Positions 23,307 through 35,905 of a DNA stretch of 64,000 bases are shown in pieces. This DNA is from Anagrus nilaparvatae. Its lineage: Eukaryota > Arthropoda > Insecta > Hymenoptera > Mymaridae. How positions within the stretch are numbered: position 1 is the stretch's first letter; each line of letters starts with the position of its first letter. The notes under the pieces were generated by a model. The model had not been told where the DNA came from. It did not search any database and was given only the letters and a program-made list of their open reading frames with translations. The translations under genes and the position numbers were made by a program. Where the stretch lies: assembly GCA_022575985.1 (NCBI GenBank), contig JAKSXM010000231.1, positions 5,520,501-5,584,500 on the forward strand. The letters run 5' to 3'.

Positions 23307-26300
23307 CATATAAATTTTTTGGTTTTTTCAATATGGTGGACCATAAAATTTATATAAAAAATTCTATAATTTATAAATATTTTTTTGCCATACGTGGGCC
23401 GAAGTATGTGCCATACGCCGCGTCGCGGAGAAGTGTACCAAAGGACCTACACTTTACGTGCGCCACACGTCGGCAGAGCGTTTTGCCGAACGCCGCCTGA
23501 ACTTCGGCACATACTTGGCTGATACATTTCAAAAGTGCGCGGGCTGCCACGCTACATTGTACTAGATACCGTCAATGAGGGGTAGAAGGAAGCTGACCAT
23601 ATTAAGAAAAAGTAATTTTTTGGTGTAAGCGTCACCTTTCGAGTCCCATAAACTGCGGCTTTTCATCATTAATTCTTATATTGTTATTGTCCATAAATCA
23701 AAGACATTTTTGGACCAAAAGCACCAATTTTTTAAATTGTTGCAAACATTGTATTTTTGAATGAAAAAAGGCTTTTAGATCTTAAAAATTTGGCAACAAT
23801 TTAAAAATTGGCCATTTTTGCCAAAAAGAGTTCTCCTTGTAAGTAAAAATTAAGTTCCTTGAAAATACATTTAGTATTATTCTTTAATAGACAAAGTGAG
23901 ATAAAATAGTTTCAATTACTTTGTTTAAAAAAGAAGCAAATGAAAATAAACGCTTTTCAATTTCTTTAATTTTATCTAAAAAGGGATAGCATTCACGCCA
24001 TACAATAAGCCCTTATAGTCCAACGAGGGTTTTTAATAATTGAATCCTAAGAATTCCTTAACTTAAATTTAATTCAAAAGAAAAAACTGTCAGAGCTATT
24101 AAAAAAAACTTATTTTTGTTGATTTTTTTTTTTTAAATTCAGATTACATTTTATAAGTTTTGTTAAATATTTGTTTTTTTTAATGTTTATTTAAAAATTT
24201 ATTTTGAAAACATCAACAACCTTGCATCTGAACCTATCAACTATTGGTTGGCTTAATTTTTTGTATGCAAGCGTAGCCTTTCAAGCTCCGTAAAGCACAA
24301 TTTTTTATCAGTGATTGCTTCAACTTTATAGTCTATAACCTATAAATATCTATTATTGGCCTAAAATGAACAATATTTAAATTACTGCCAAAATTATAAT
24401 TTTTGTGGAAATAAGTTTTATAGGTCTCAAAAAATTTATGCAAGCTCCAAGTTTCCATAAATTGTTAGATATGGCTCTACAAAGATTGTCATAAAAATTG
24501 TTTTTTTTTAAAAACCTTAAATTGGGACTTCATTACATTATCATATCTCAAAAATGAACAATAGAAAAGACAAGTAAAATATTCAATATTATTATTATTA
24601 TTATTATCGTCTTTATTTACCAAAGCAAAATAGTTTAATACATTATTATACAATATATACATGAATATACAATATTTACAATTAAAATAATAGAAAATGA
24701 GATTTAATACAATATAACATAAAATTTAATACAATATAACACAAATAAATTTTCTCTGTAAGGATACTAATTAAAAATACAAAATAAAATAAAAAAAAAA
24801 ATAAATAAATAAATAGATAGAATAAGAAATAAAACACAGATGATAAAAGATAAAAGTGATTTTTGGTCAAATCTGTACATAACTATGAATAATTTATAAT
24901 AATAATTACGACAATACAATATCCAAATTATATATATCTCAAAATAATAATATCCAATCAAAATTATTTATATTAAATTTTAAAAAATATTTAAAAAAAG
25001 CACTGTATCTTTTACGCAGTGTAATTAATGTTATATTTATAAAATTTTATTTGTTTATTAACAATATTCAGTTTAAGTACGTGTTAAATTTTTTGTATTC
25101 ATTTTATTAAAGAAAATTTATTTTATTTCGTAAATTATAATTTTGTCATTAATCTAAAAATTTGTTATTTAGGGCTAACAATTATTAAGGTTAACCGTTT
25201 AACGCCCAAGAGTTTATCTACTTACGTTGATTTCTTTTTGAATACTAAATTAGTTTTAAAAGCAAAATTTATAGTAGTACTTCTAAAAATGTACCCCTGT
25301 ATTTACAATAAAATCAAACACGAAACTCAATATTTCGGGTCAAAGCTGGCCACTAAAATAACTTAAATATTTTTAATTTCAAATTGGCAGATGAAAAATT
25401 GCGAGAAAAACAACTATAAACGAATACTTTTTTTGCAATTTTCATTCTGACATTTTGAAATTAAAAAAATAATATGCATGCAAAAAAACATGTTTTAGAG
25501 ATGATTTTTCAGTAAATATACCTTTTTTTTGTTATTTACATTGCTAATTGGTGTCGACACAAGGACACATGGTGTCGATTTTTGCATCATATAAGATAGA
25601 GCTTAACTCTATAATTAAATTTTTGTTACAATGTTTATAAAATCTAGCGCTTGATTTAAATTTTTTTAAATTTATTTTCAAAACTGAGCCAATTCTGGTT
25701 AATTTTCTTGAAATATAAAATTTATTATTTTGTTCAGATATGGTATCCGATAAATTAATTAAAAAAATTATTATAAAATTATGTAAAGTACTGTAACATT
25801 TTTAGCCTTGATAAGGAAGAATGAAAGTTTCAAAACGTGGGCAAAATAAAATAATATTGCATAAATAAAGATAATTGTTAGCCCAAGAATCGAGTATTTT
25901 TATTAAATTTAAATATAATAAAATTTAATAATAAATATTATTTCAAATAAAGATTACTTATAAACCATATGCAGTATCTGAAAGCGCTAAAATACAAAAA
26001 AAACAAGGAAAATCTGATTTTTTTAAATCTTTTGTTATAAACTCGTTTATATTAAAGCCTAAAAATTTTTTAAACATAGAAAATATGGAAAATTCAAAAG
26101 AAATACCAAAAAATGAGGAAAATTCGCGATTTTTTGGTTACTTTTAGATAATTCGCTTTTTCCTTAAAAAAATTAGGATATACAATTTTTCTACAGCTTC
26201 CATAAGTTACCCTGTTAACTTATCGATTTTCTAGATTTTTATGTAGAAATTTTGTAAAATTAATGGCAAGATCGGATTCCTGAGGAAGTTTTACTAATTT

Positions 26301-27825
26301 TCCTCTTTTTTTATAATTTTTAAACGTTTCTAGAATAAATGGCATAACAAAGAATAATGAGCAGCTGAAAAAAGATAAAAACTTCTTTTTTTCAAAAATT
26401 CACCATGGGCTTAGTTTTCAATGTTTTAAATATTAATTTTTCAATATTTTCTTTAAAATTGGTGAAAATAATCTATTCTGGACAGGTGACCGACATATAA
26501 TTGTTTCAATAACCCGATCTGGAAACTTTTGCTGAACTGACTAAGAAACGCTTTATTAAAAAATAATAAATTTATTTTATTTTTATATTTGAGTTCATAT
26601 TTGTTTGCGTGTATCAGTTTGCAAACAAATTTCCTTGAAAAAAAAATCTTTTGAAAAATAAGAGTACATATATCTGATTGTGAAGAATAAAAAATAGAAC
26701 AAATCGCACGTATAACACGGTTTAGGGCACTTTTGTATCCAAGGGCAGTATTCTACTATGTGATTTTTCTTCACCAATGGCAAGGAAACAAAATCTGTAT
26801 GCAAGTATAATTTTAATACCTAATGAAAGAAACTGGTGGAATCTTATGCAGAGATTCTAAGATCTAAAAATATTCTTAAGGGTCGTTTTACCTAAATTTT
26901 TTTTTGATAATTGAATTTTTTTTTATTAATTACTTTATATATATCTCAAAAGTAAAAAATTTATTTTTAAATCCTCTCCTCTAAGTATATTTTTTTGACC
27001 TGTTTTGAGCGTACCGTAAAACGCGCTTTTTATAAAATTTAACGGTATGGCTCCATTATTATCTTACATAACTTCTAACTATTGTTAAATAGTGGTAAGA
27101 AATAGAAAATCGGCCTAGCAACAGGGGTAAAATCAAGCCTCTTGGGATACCCTATGTCCGTATATGTCAGTTAAAAAAAAATTTAAAAAAATCACTGATA
27201 ACTTATAAAAATAAAAAAAATGTTCTGTTCAATTTCCTTAAATTAAATTTTGAAGAAAAAAAATTATATTCTTATTTATAAAACTATGTTTTTACATCTT
27301 CTAATTCAGATTTCTCTAAAACTACTTGACCGATTTTAATTTTTTTTGTCTATACTTTTAACTTTTGTTATAAATTTCTCTAACGAACAAAAAAAAAAAA
27401 ATAATTTAATAACTAAAAGTACCAAAACCATTATTCAAAAACTTCAAAGCCGTTTTACTCGAAAGTTTTACTTTTACAGCGGCTTTTGCCCGAAAATTCT
27501 AAGCTTTTTTTTTATTTTAACTTTGTGTAGCCACCATTTTGTTCCTAATCAATTTTCTTGAAAAAACTCGACGGCATCCTTAAAGTACGAGTTTTAAGTC
27601 TTACCATTTTTTTTATTTTTATTTTTTAGATTACCCTAAGTCAAGATATAGAACAAAATTTTTTTTTTTAAACTTTAAAATATTTGTAAACAATAAAAAA
27701 AATTTGATTCAAACATCTATATCCGTTATTTTCATTTCACAATCCTACCTTGAAAATCAGCTAAAATTTCTAAATGTTTAGGTAAAACGACCCTTAATAT
27801 TGATAGAATCAGGTTATGCACAAAA

Positions 27826-28330
27826 TATCATTCATCCAAACTTTTTAGACCTCCAGCTTGTGTCTCCCAAATTAGACTCATTTCAAATTTTTGGTATTTT
27901 TTTAGCTGTCTTAGCCATTTTTTAGTCTTGAATTTACAAAACCGACTAAATTGCCAAAAAAAATAGTATCCAAAGATATAAATAACTAAAATTTCCCTTT
28001 TTCGGGTAAATTTGAGCCTTTAATGGGTCAGCACGCCGCGACCCAAAATGAATTATTTGATCAAGTTGCGCTATATTGATTTTTTCAGGAGTCTCTGGAT
28101 CAAAAGAAACTCATAAAAACATATAATTTAAGATGCAAATTTATTTTTCTAGATTTATTAACTTAGCGAAGTGTTATGAGAAAAATGAAGAATTTTTTAA
28201 ATTTCTCTTTTGGTTTTAGCCAATAAAAACTGACTATGTGAAAATTCTGAAAAAGTAATAAAAAATTTGGAATTCCCGGGAAAAAATACCATAATTAAAA
28301 AAAAAATCATCTTTTTTTATTAAAATGTGG
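27826..28330. repeat. Left arm of a ~500-bp intronic inverted repeat
   Basis: The segment matches, in reverse orientation, 31850-32236 plus 32397-32480. Shared landmarks are AGCCAATAAAAACTGACTA, ATAATTTAAGATGCA, TAATGGGTCAGC and GCCATTTTTTAGTC. The two arms are diverged by eye (roughly one base in five) and enclose the LINE-bearing repeat region. Confidence 0.65.
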
Positions 28331-28540
28331 CCAGGTTATTGTAATATTAAGAACTATCAATTTTTAGACTTAATAGAAAAAAGATGCCAGCTATATTTAA
28401 ATTAGAAAGAGAAAACAAAACCCTTTCCTTTCTAACGATATACAAAAGCAAGCAGTTTTAGTCATTTTCGAAAAACAGCAAGTTCGCACATAAAATTTCA
28501 AAAATAAATTTATATTGTTGATATTTTTTGTTTTTTTTTT

Positions 28541-28650
28541 GGTTCCTCAATGAGGAACCATTGGGATAGGTCAAATTTCGATTTTTGATTTTTTGGCATA
28601 TAAGCACGTTTTGAGACCCCAGAAAGCTAAAAAACCGGTTTTTAAAAAAA

Positions 28651-28691
<41 letters not shown>

Positions 28692-29733
28692 TGTATGTAA
28701 CCGATGAAATTTCACAACCATTATGGAATTAAGACCTAATTTTTTTTCAAACATTTTTTCATCAAAAGATCTCAAACTACTTTTTTTTTTTTAATTTGGA
28801 TGTAATACCTTATTTATTTCTACGAAAGTACTTATATTTGAAAGTATGGTTTTTACTCTATATCTCGAATCTGATACTTAATTTTTTGAAAATTTTTTTC
28901 ACGAAAAAATACAAAAAACACCAATTTTTTTTTTTTGGACATAGTATCTAATTTATTTCTATGAAAGTACTAATTTTAGAAATTTTGTTTATAGTCATTT
29001 TTTGATTCTGATACCAAATTTTTTCAAAAATTCTTTCTCAAAATTAAAAAAACAAAAAAATTAAAAAACCTGACATATTTTTTTTTTTTGGGTGTAATAC
29101 ATCATTTAATTCCATGAAAGTACTAATGTCTGAAAATATTGCAACCGGTGATGTTTCACAACCGTTATGAAATTAATACCTAATTTTTTTTTCAAAAATT
29201 TTTTCACCAAAAAAGCTCTAGGTACTTTTTTTTTTTTAATTTGGATGTAATACCTCATTTATTTCCACGAAAGTACTTCTATATGAAAGTATGGTTTTTA
29301 CTTGATATCTTGAATCTGATACTTAATTTTTTTTTAATTTTTTTCACCAAATTTTCGTAAAAAAAAAATAAAAAAAATACCAAATTATTTTTTCTCTTTG
29401 GACGTAGTACCTAATTTATTTCTATGAAAGTACTAGTTTTAGAAAGTTCATTTTTGGATCTGATATCGAATTTTTTCAAATTTTTTTTCTCAAAATTAAA
29501 AAAACAAAAAAATTAAAAAAACTGCAATATTTTTTTTTTTTTAAGTGTAATACCTCATATAATTCCATGAAAGTACTAAGATCTGAAAATATTGTAACCG
29601 GTGATATTTCACAACTATTATGGAATTAAGAGAGAAATGTATGTATGATTCATTGCATGGTTGCAATCGGTGATATCAGTGGCATATTAATGTATTAAGC
29701 TCATTGTTTGAGGAACCTTAGTGCCAGCTAGTT
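28541..29733. repeat. AT-rich tandem repeat, ~450-bp period
   Basis: Landmarks such as GTAACCG(A/G)TGA.ATTTCACAAC recur at about 28697, 29141 and 29595, and GAAAGTACT recurs several times per period. It starts with the palindrome GGTTCCTCAATGAGGAACC. The region includes a (TG)n tract at 28654-28698. The last 574 bp (29160-29733) are repeated almost exactly at 30692-31264. Confidence 0.7.
28654..28698. repeat. (TG)n microsatellite
   Basis: A TG run of more than 15 units with a few TATG interruptions at the right end. It produces a meaningless His-Thr run in a reverse frame. Confidence 0.95.
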
Positions 29734-30691
29734 AGTCGATAGGTTAGAAAGTCACAATTTATCAACAGAAATTATCCTGAGTGATAAAATGATAACTGAA
29801 ATAAGCAATCGAATTCATAAAACTAGCAATTTGCTAATACACGGGGTTCCAGAAAAAGAAACTAAAAATAATAACTTCAATAAATTGGTGAAAGTGATCA
29901 AATCTATTGATAAGGCCTTTGACAAAAAAAGTGTAACCCTAGAGAGAATAGGCTTACAAAAACATAACAAGGTTCGTCCTATAAAAATTCATTTTAAAAA
30001 TAAGAAAAGTATTCCTCAAATTTTAAAGCAAAAAAATTTGTTTCCTAAGGAATATGTTGTTACTCAAGATAGGACAAGGAAACAAAGGGAAGAATATAAA
30101 AAACTCGTGAAAAGTGTAAAAGAACTTAATAATTTGAATTCATGTGAGAAAAGATCAGTTAAATATGTTAATGGGATACCCCAAATTTTTCCCGATATGG
30201 TCAATAGACCTGTCAAGTACGTTGGTGCTGCAGGGGATGAAAATTCCACGAGTGGCACGAAATATTTCAGTGATACATCTGAAACATCTCCAATGTGCGG
30301 TGAACAATTGTGTAAATGATAAAAACTATTTATTATCCATAAAGAACATTTAATGTAAAAAATGAAATTAAAAAATGAAAAATAAGTTATTTAATTGTGA
30401 TAATACTTTAAATTTAAATTTATTTTTAAAAACCTGTTTGAAGAGAGATATTATCAAAATTTTGTAAATATTGTGATTTTAAAATTTGTTTTTATTTGTT
30501 TAAATTAGAATATTAGTAAAATCTATAAATTTAATATTTTAAAATAATTAAATTATTATATCAAATTTTGACCAGTCATCCTCTTTTTAAAGTTTATAAA
30601 TACTAATTTTGTGATGACCTTGACTATATGTATTGTAAAAAGGGCTCTATAGCCCGTGTATCTTATGTATAAAGAAATAAAGAAATAAAGA
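29734..30691 (+). mobile_element. LINE fragment with ORF1-like frame, between long direct repeats
   Basis: A 176-residue frame (29789-30319) reads from ATG: KTSNLLIHGVPEKETKNNN, then VRPIKIHFKNKKSIPQILKQ, then TQDRTRKQREEYKKL. The order 'NLLIxGVPE ... RPIKIxF ... DRTxxQRxxxxxL' is that of the RRM and C-terminal domains of LINE ORF1 / Transposase_22-type proteins. The 3' end has a small hairpin (GGGCTCTATAGCCC) followed by a tail of AAATAAAG units. There is no endonuclease or reverse transcriptase, so the element is incomplete and cannot move by itself. It sits exactly between two near-identical 573/574-bp direct repeats. Confidence 0.65.
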
Positions 30692-31264
30692 AACCGTTAT
30701 GAACTTAATACCTAATTTTTTTTTCAAAAATTTTTTCACCAAAAAAGCTCTAGGTACTTTTTTTTTTTTAATTTGGATGTAATACCTCATTTATTTCCAC
30801 GAAAGTACTTTTATATGAAAGTATGGTTTTTACTTGATATCTTGAATCTGATACTTAATTTTTTTTTAATTTTTTTCACCAAATTTTCGTCAAAAAAAAA
30901 TAAAAAAAATACCAAATTATTTTTTCTCTTTGGACGTAGTACCTAATTTATTTCTATGAAAGTACTAGTTTTAGAAAGTTCATTTTTGGATCTGATATCG
31001 AATTTTTTCAAATTTTTTTTCTCAAAATTAAAAAAACAAAAAAATTAAAAAAACTGCAATATTTTTTTTTTTTAAGTGTAATACCTCATATAATTCCATG
31101 AAAGTACTAAGATCTGAAAATATTGTAACCGGTGATATTTCACAACTATTATGGAATTAAGAGAGAAATGTATGTATGATTCATTGCATGGTTGCAATCG
31201 GTGATATCAGTGGCATATTAATGTATTAAGCTCATTGTTTGAGGAACCTTAGTGCCAGCTAGTT
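30692..31264. repeat. Right 573-bp direct repeat flanking the LINE fragment
   Basis: It is nearly identical to 29160-29733, with a handful of substitutions and homopolymer length changes. Both copies start AACCGTTATGAA and end GTGCCAGCTAGTT. The flank after the right copy (GGCAGGG) is different. Confidence 0.8.
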
Positions 31265-31849
31265 GGCAGGGTATTTTTTAAATAATTGAACAGTGGCTAG
31301 GTAAGGTGTATTAGGAGTCTACTGACAAGCCAACCTAATCGTCTACACTATGGCGAAATACTGTTACGTATCTATTACGTTGAAAAATTAACCATTTTAT
31401 TGGTTAAATATAAAAAAAATCCTACTTATTTTAAAATTTTTTAAAATATCATTCAAAACTTACGTAAATAGAAAAAATACGTAAATCGTTTAATATTTAA
31501 CGTAAAAAAAATGTTTTAGATAATTCTGGGCTACTTTTTCTTTATCTATCATTGCTTCAAGAAAAAAATTAGTATTATTGGGAAATATACATTTTTTTAC
31601 CAAATACCATAATAATCAAAATTTGATTTTTAACATGTTACAATATTTTTTGATAAAAAAAATAAGTTTTTTTTTATTAAAACAAACTTTTTTTAATACA
31701 ATGAATAACAAGGAAAAAGTAACCTCAAATTATCTAAAACTTTTCTTTTTACGATGAATGTTAACCAATTTACGTATTTTTTCAAGTTTTTAATGATTTT
31801 TCGAAAAATCTTAAAATAAGGTAAAAATAGCTAATTATTAATTTTACAA

Positions 31850-32480
31850 TTGGCCACATTTTAACCAAAACAGATGATATGCTTTTATTATTATGGTATT
31901 TTTTCGAAATTTTTGGTTGTTTTTGCAAAATTTTCATATAGTTAGTTTTTATTGGCTAAAATCAAAAAGAGAAGTTAAAAAAAAATCGTCCCTTTTTCTC
32001 ACAACATTTTGCTAAGTTATATATCTAGTTAATGCATCTTAAATTATATGTTTTCAAGAGTCTCTCTAACAGTTTGAAAATTTTTGAGTAGAGACTCTTG
32101 AAAAAATCAATTTAGCGCAGCTTGATCAATTACTTCATTTTGTGGCGTGGAGGGCTCTGACCCATTAAAAGCTAAATCTTACCCCAAAAAATGAAATGTT
32201 ACTTGGTTATATCTTTTGAAACTATTTTTTTTGGCAATCAAGTCCAAAGATACTTTACTAAGTATAGATGTAACATTGCGCCCGAAAAAATAACTAAAAT
32301 TAGAAAGAGAGAAAAGTAATGGATTCCACATAAATCCCACCTATATCTATCTCTTTTTAGCGCTATGTTACATCTATACGTAGTAAAGTATCTTTGATCA
32401 AGTCGGTTTTGTAAATTTATTACTAAAAAATGGCTAAGTAAACTGAAAAAATCCCAAAAGTTTGAAATGGGTATAATTTG
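31850..32480. repeat. Right arm of the ~500-bp intronic inverted repeat, interrupted by a MITE
   Basis: It is the inverted counterpart of 27826-28330. The match is broken at 32245-32396 by a 152-bp insertion with an 8-bp target duplication, so the arm pre-dates that insertion. Confidence 0.62.
32245..32396. mobile_element. hAT-like MITE, 152 bp, 8-bp target duplication
   Basis: The terminal inverted repeats are CAAAGATACTTTACTA at the left and TAGTAAAGTATCTTTG at the right; pairing continues inward for about 20 more bases with few mismatches. The 8-bp flank ATCAAGTC is repeated at 32237-32244 and 32397-32404. An empty site can be inferred from the related arm at about 27.95 kb. CA...TG termini with 8-bp duplications are typical of hAT elements. 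It has no coding capacity. Confidence 0.85.
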
Positions 32481-33157
32481 GGCACATTTTGCCCTAGGGG
32501 ACTAAAAATTGTGATGATTCATATTTCATGTACAAATATGAGCAAAATGTGGGGGCAATCGGACGATATCGTTCTGCATATATTGTACCTTTGAGGTGCT
32601 TTTACCCATATCAATTCATATGATTTTCATGTATGAAATAGATCAAAAAGAGGGTCTACAGTGAAGTTTCTCATGGAATTCAAAAATTGAATCAGAATTT
32701 TTATTTGAGGGCAGGAAAATCCATATATGTATAATAAAATTTTTAGAAAATTATGAAAAATTGGTTTTTGAGTTTTTAAATATACCTCAAAAATTGGTCG
32801 TCAAAAAAAGTACATTGGAGAATAAAAAACAAAAATATCCAGATTTTGAAAAAACTTTCCGTAAGTTTTGCTACTTTTTCGGGTTTCCTCGAAATTTTCA
32901 GTTTTACGAAATTGTAGGCTTTTAGCATTCCTTTAGGTCAGTTTTACTAAGAATTAGAAAAAAAAAAATTAAATATTAATTACTCTTTTGATATTTTTGC
33001 AAGTTGAGATTTTGATAATTTTTTTCATTTTTGTGAAAAATATAGCTAGAAATGTAATGATGTAATATCATATCTAAGAAAATGTTAGATCATTTAAATT
33101 ATATTCAATTTTGCACAAAACGTTTCCAACCCATGTCAAAGGCTGCTTCCAGATAAT

Positions 33158-35154
33158 AACAGTGACTTGGTCCCCAGAACTAAACATAAACTAAGTAGTA
33201 GCATTCAAAAAGTTATCAAAAAATTCACTGATTCCCGTTGGAATTAGACCTCTAGGCCATGGCAGGCTCAGAAAACTCAAAAAAACCGTTTTTTTTGAAG
33301 GTTTTTTAGATTTTATTTAATTTCCCCGAATCGTAAGCAGATAATAGTCTGCTCATAGGTTAAAAAACTTAACATTTCATCATTTTTCAAGAAAACATTT
33401 TTTGGGGCCTTTAGGGCTGCTTTAAGACCCTAAATTATAATTTTGTTTTTTCAGAATAAAAAAAATGTACCATTCTTAAATTTTTTTTATAATCCTGGTA
33501 GGTTAAAAACCCAATTTTTTAACTTTTTAGAAAATCTCCTGGAGAGAAAACCAGTTTCTAATAGCCAAAAATTCTTTTACCATCGTTTACCGGCGCTTTT
33601 AAAACTGACATAAAATGTTATGTTAAACAGTTTATTATTGTGTCAAAAATGTAAAGTCCGCGCCTTATGCATTAAAAAAACAAAAATAAACATAAAGCCC
33701 GGATAAACGGCAGTAACAAAATAGCACGATTGTGACTGCAGCATTGATATTAATAATAATCAGTTTGATAACTATGCTTTTGCATTTTTGGCACAACAAT
33801 AAACTGTTTAAAATAAAAATTTCAGAGCATTTAAAAAAGCGTGGATTAGAGCATCACGAGACGATACCGAGATTTTGATAAGTCTCGTCTCAGTCTCGGT
33901 CTCGATCTGCATCTTGGTCTTGGTCTCGATCTTGTCTGGAAATCGAAACTTAGTCCCGAAATCGAGACTTGGTCTCGAAAATGTTGATCCAAAATTTTAA
34001 TATACAAAAATTTACATTTACTATATGTTATTTAGTTTACTCATAGTAGTGTTGTTTACAAAAAAAAATTCAAAAAAAGTTGAAATTAAAAGGAAAGAAG
34101 TAGTAATTCAGCACTCGAGACTTTTCGAGAGTCTCGATGTTATAATAAAAAAGTCAAAAACAAGACGAATACGAGGAAACCAAAGGGTTATTGTTTGCAC
34201 CCGGGATTGCAGACGACTGGTAAAAAAAAAATTTTTGGTTTTTTGATAAACAACGTTTATTTATTTAACTTAATATATCTGCAAAAATACTTGACCAATT
34301 CTTATGCTTATGCTCTATATTTCTTTGTTATGAGCTTTTCTAAATTAATTTAAAAAAAAAAATTAAAATAAATTAATTTAATCTTTAATATCAACAAAAA
34401 AGTACCGAAAATTTGTTTTGAAACTTTAAACGCCTTTGTGCATGATTGTGCAATAACTACCTTACCAATTTACTCATAAATTGCTAAGTAATTAAAATAT
34501 TATATACTTGAGAACCTAACTTCGAGTTTTTTTTTTAAGTCCTCAAAAATTTTTTACTGATAATTTTGTCCGAAAATTTTAGGCCTTTTTTTACTTTTTT
34601 CTTTCCGGAGCCACCATTTTGTTTCTAATTAATTTTTTTGATAAAACTCGAAGTCAGGTTCTTATTTAAGGTATAGAATCTTACCAAAAAAATTTTTTTT
34701 TAATAACCCATCTCTCAGCATCGTGAATACCGTTTTTTTACTGCTTCATTTACGCACGTGAGACGAAAATTTTTTTTTTGTTTATTTTAATACATATGTA
34801 AACTAATAAAAAAATATTTACTCAAATATCCCTAATTGTTTCTTCAGAATCCTTACCTAAAAAACACGACAAAATATAGTAAAATCACCCTTAAGAGGCC
34901 CTAAAGGCCTCTACAAAAATTTTTCTTGAAAAATGGTGAAATGTTAAGTTTTCCAGCCTATGCGCAGAGTATGATCTGTTTATAGGTAACAGAAATTAAA
35001 CAAATCTTTAAAAAACACGAAAAATGTTTTTTTAGGTTTTCGGAAGCCTGTCGTGGCTTAGAGGTCTAATTCTAACAGCAATCAGTGAGATTTAAGTAAA
35101 GTTTTTGGATTCTACTACTTAGGTTAAGTTTATTTCCGGGGGTTCATTCACTGT
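33158..35154. mobile_element. Long-inverted-repeat element, about 2.0 kb (family copy 1)
   Basis: The left arm from about 33158 (CAGTGACTTGG, then AAGTAGTAGCATTC and GGAATTAGACCTCTA) returns inverted at about 34880-35154 (TAGAGGTCTAATTCTAAC, then CTACTACTTAGG). The arms are about 280 bp. The centre holds a TCTCGG-rich tract and, at about 34155-34215, a coding remnant ending GLLFAPGIADDW-stop. A second copy of the family is at 58.77-59.98 kb. Confidence 0.68.
33855..33990. repeat. Degenerate TCTCGG/TCTTGG short repeat
   Basis: Runs such as GTCTCGTCTCAGTCTCGG and TCTTGGTCTTGGTCTCGATC occur on one strand and are partly mirrored by GAGACGATACCGAG to the left. It is low-complexity DNA inside the long-inverted-repeat element. 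Confidence 0.7.
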
Positions 35155-35905
35155 ACTTATCTCGAAGTAGTTTTTTCTTGACTAAAAGATCTCAGTAGCA
35201 ACAATTAAAACCCCAAGTTCTTTTATAAGCAAGATAAAAAGATGATCACTACAAGATACATATGTTTTATTTAGAGAATTTTGGTTAAAAATTAAAAGAA
35301 AATCAATTTTATATATTTTTTATTTTTTTCAAAGATTGGCTTTGATAGGAAAAATAACTTCTAAAATTCAGTAATATAAGATTTTATTGAATAAAAAAAT
35401 TTTATTTTAAGAAATTAAAGGTTTTAACACAAAAACCATGAAACAATTACTCTATAACGAATTTGCCCTTGAAAATTAATAAATTGAGCATAAGGCAACT
35501 ATTTCTGAATTATCAACATTTTTCATCTTTTAAAATCTTTAATAAAAAATAAATTACATTTACTGATATGATTCAATTAGTAACGACCATTATCTATTTT
35601 TAAATCAGTTTGCAAGTATTATTTGCACCATCTTGATTTGAAAGCTCTTTGCTAAACTTCCTTAAAAATTACATTGATATTGGGTATTTATAGTACTATT
35701 TAATGAATATTTCTCTGTTGTACACATATTTTCGCAATTTTCCTTGGAAATAATGCAGAAAAAGTTTAATGATGATAAATAAAAAACATAGAACCTCAGT
35801 TATATTTAAAGATATGCACTTTATAAATGATAAATTTGCAAAATTTTTTAGATAATTATCTAATTATAGTTAATTAAATTAATAATATTTCTTTATTTTA
35901 CTTAC

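Larger units (their letters stand above)
18801..35905 (-). other. Intron of sls (17.1 kb) rich in mobile-element remnants
   Basis: It lies between donor AAG|GTAAGT at 35906/35905 and acceptor TTTTTACAG at 18801 and splits the two phase 0 giant exons. No host gene is visible. It contains an R1-like LINE remnant, a LINE ORF1 fragment, several inverted-repeat elements and simple repeats, listed separately. The stretches 24.0-27.8 kb and 35.2-35.9 kb are plain AT-rich DNA in which I see nothing specific. Short frames there are AT-rich noise. Confidence 0.85.

Noticed and set aside
24682..24961. Two reverse frames of hydrophobic residues that look like membrane segments
   Set aside because: They come from AT-rich low-complexity DNA (TTTAT runs). 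Phe/Ile/Tyr/Leu content is what such DNA yields by chance.
28458..28775. 105-residue reverse frame with a His-Thr run
   Set aside because: It arises from the (TG)n microsatellite in AT-rich repeat DNA. No start context or homology.
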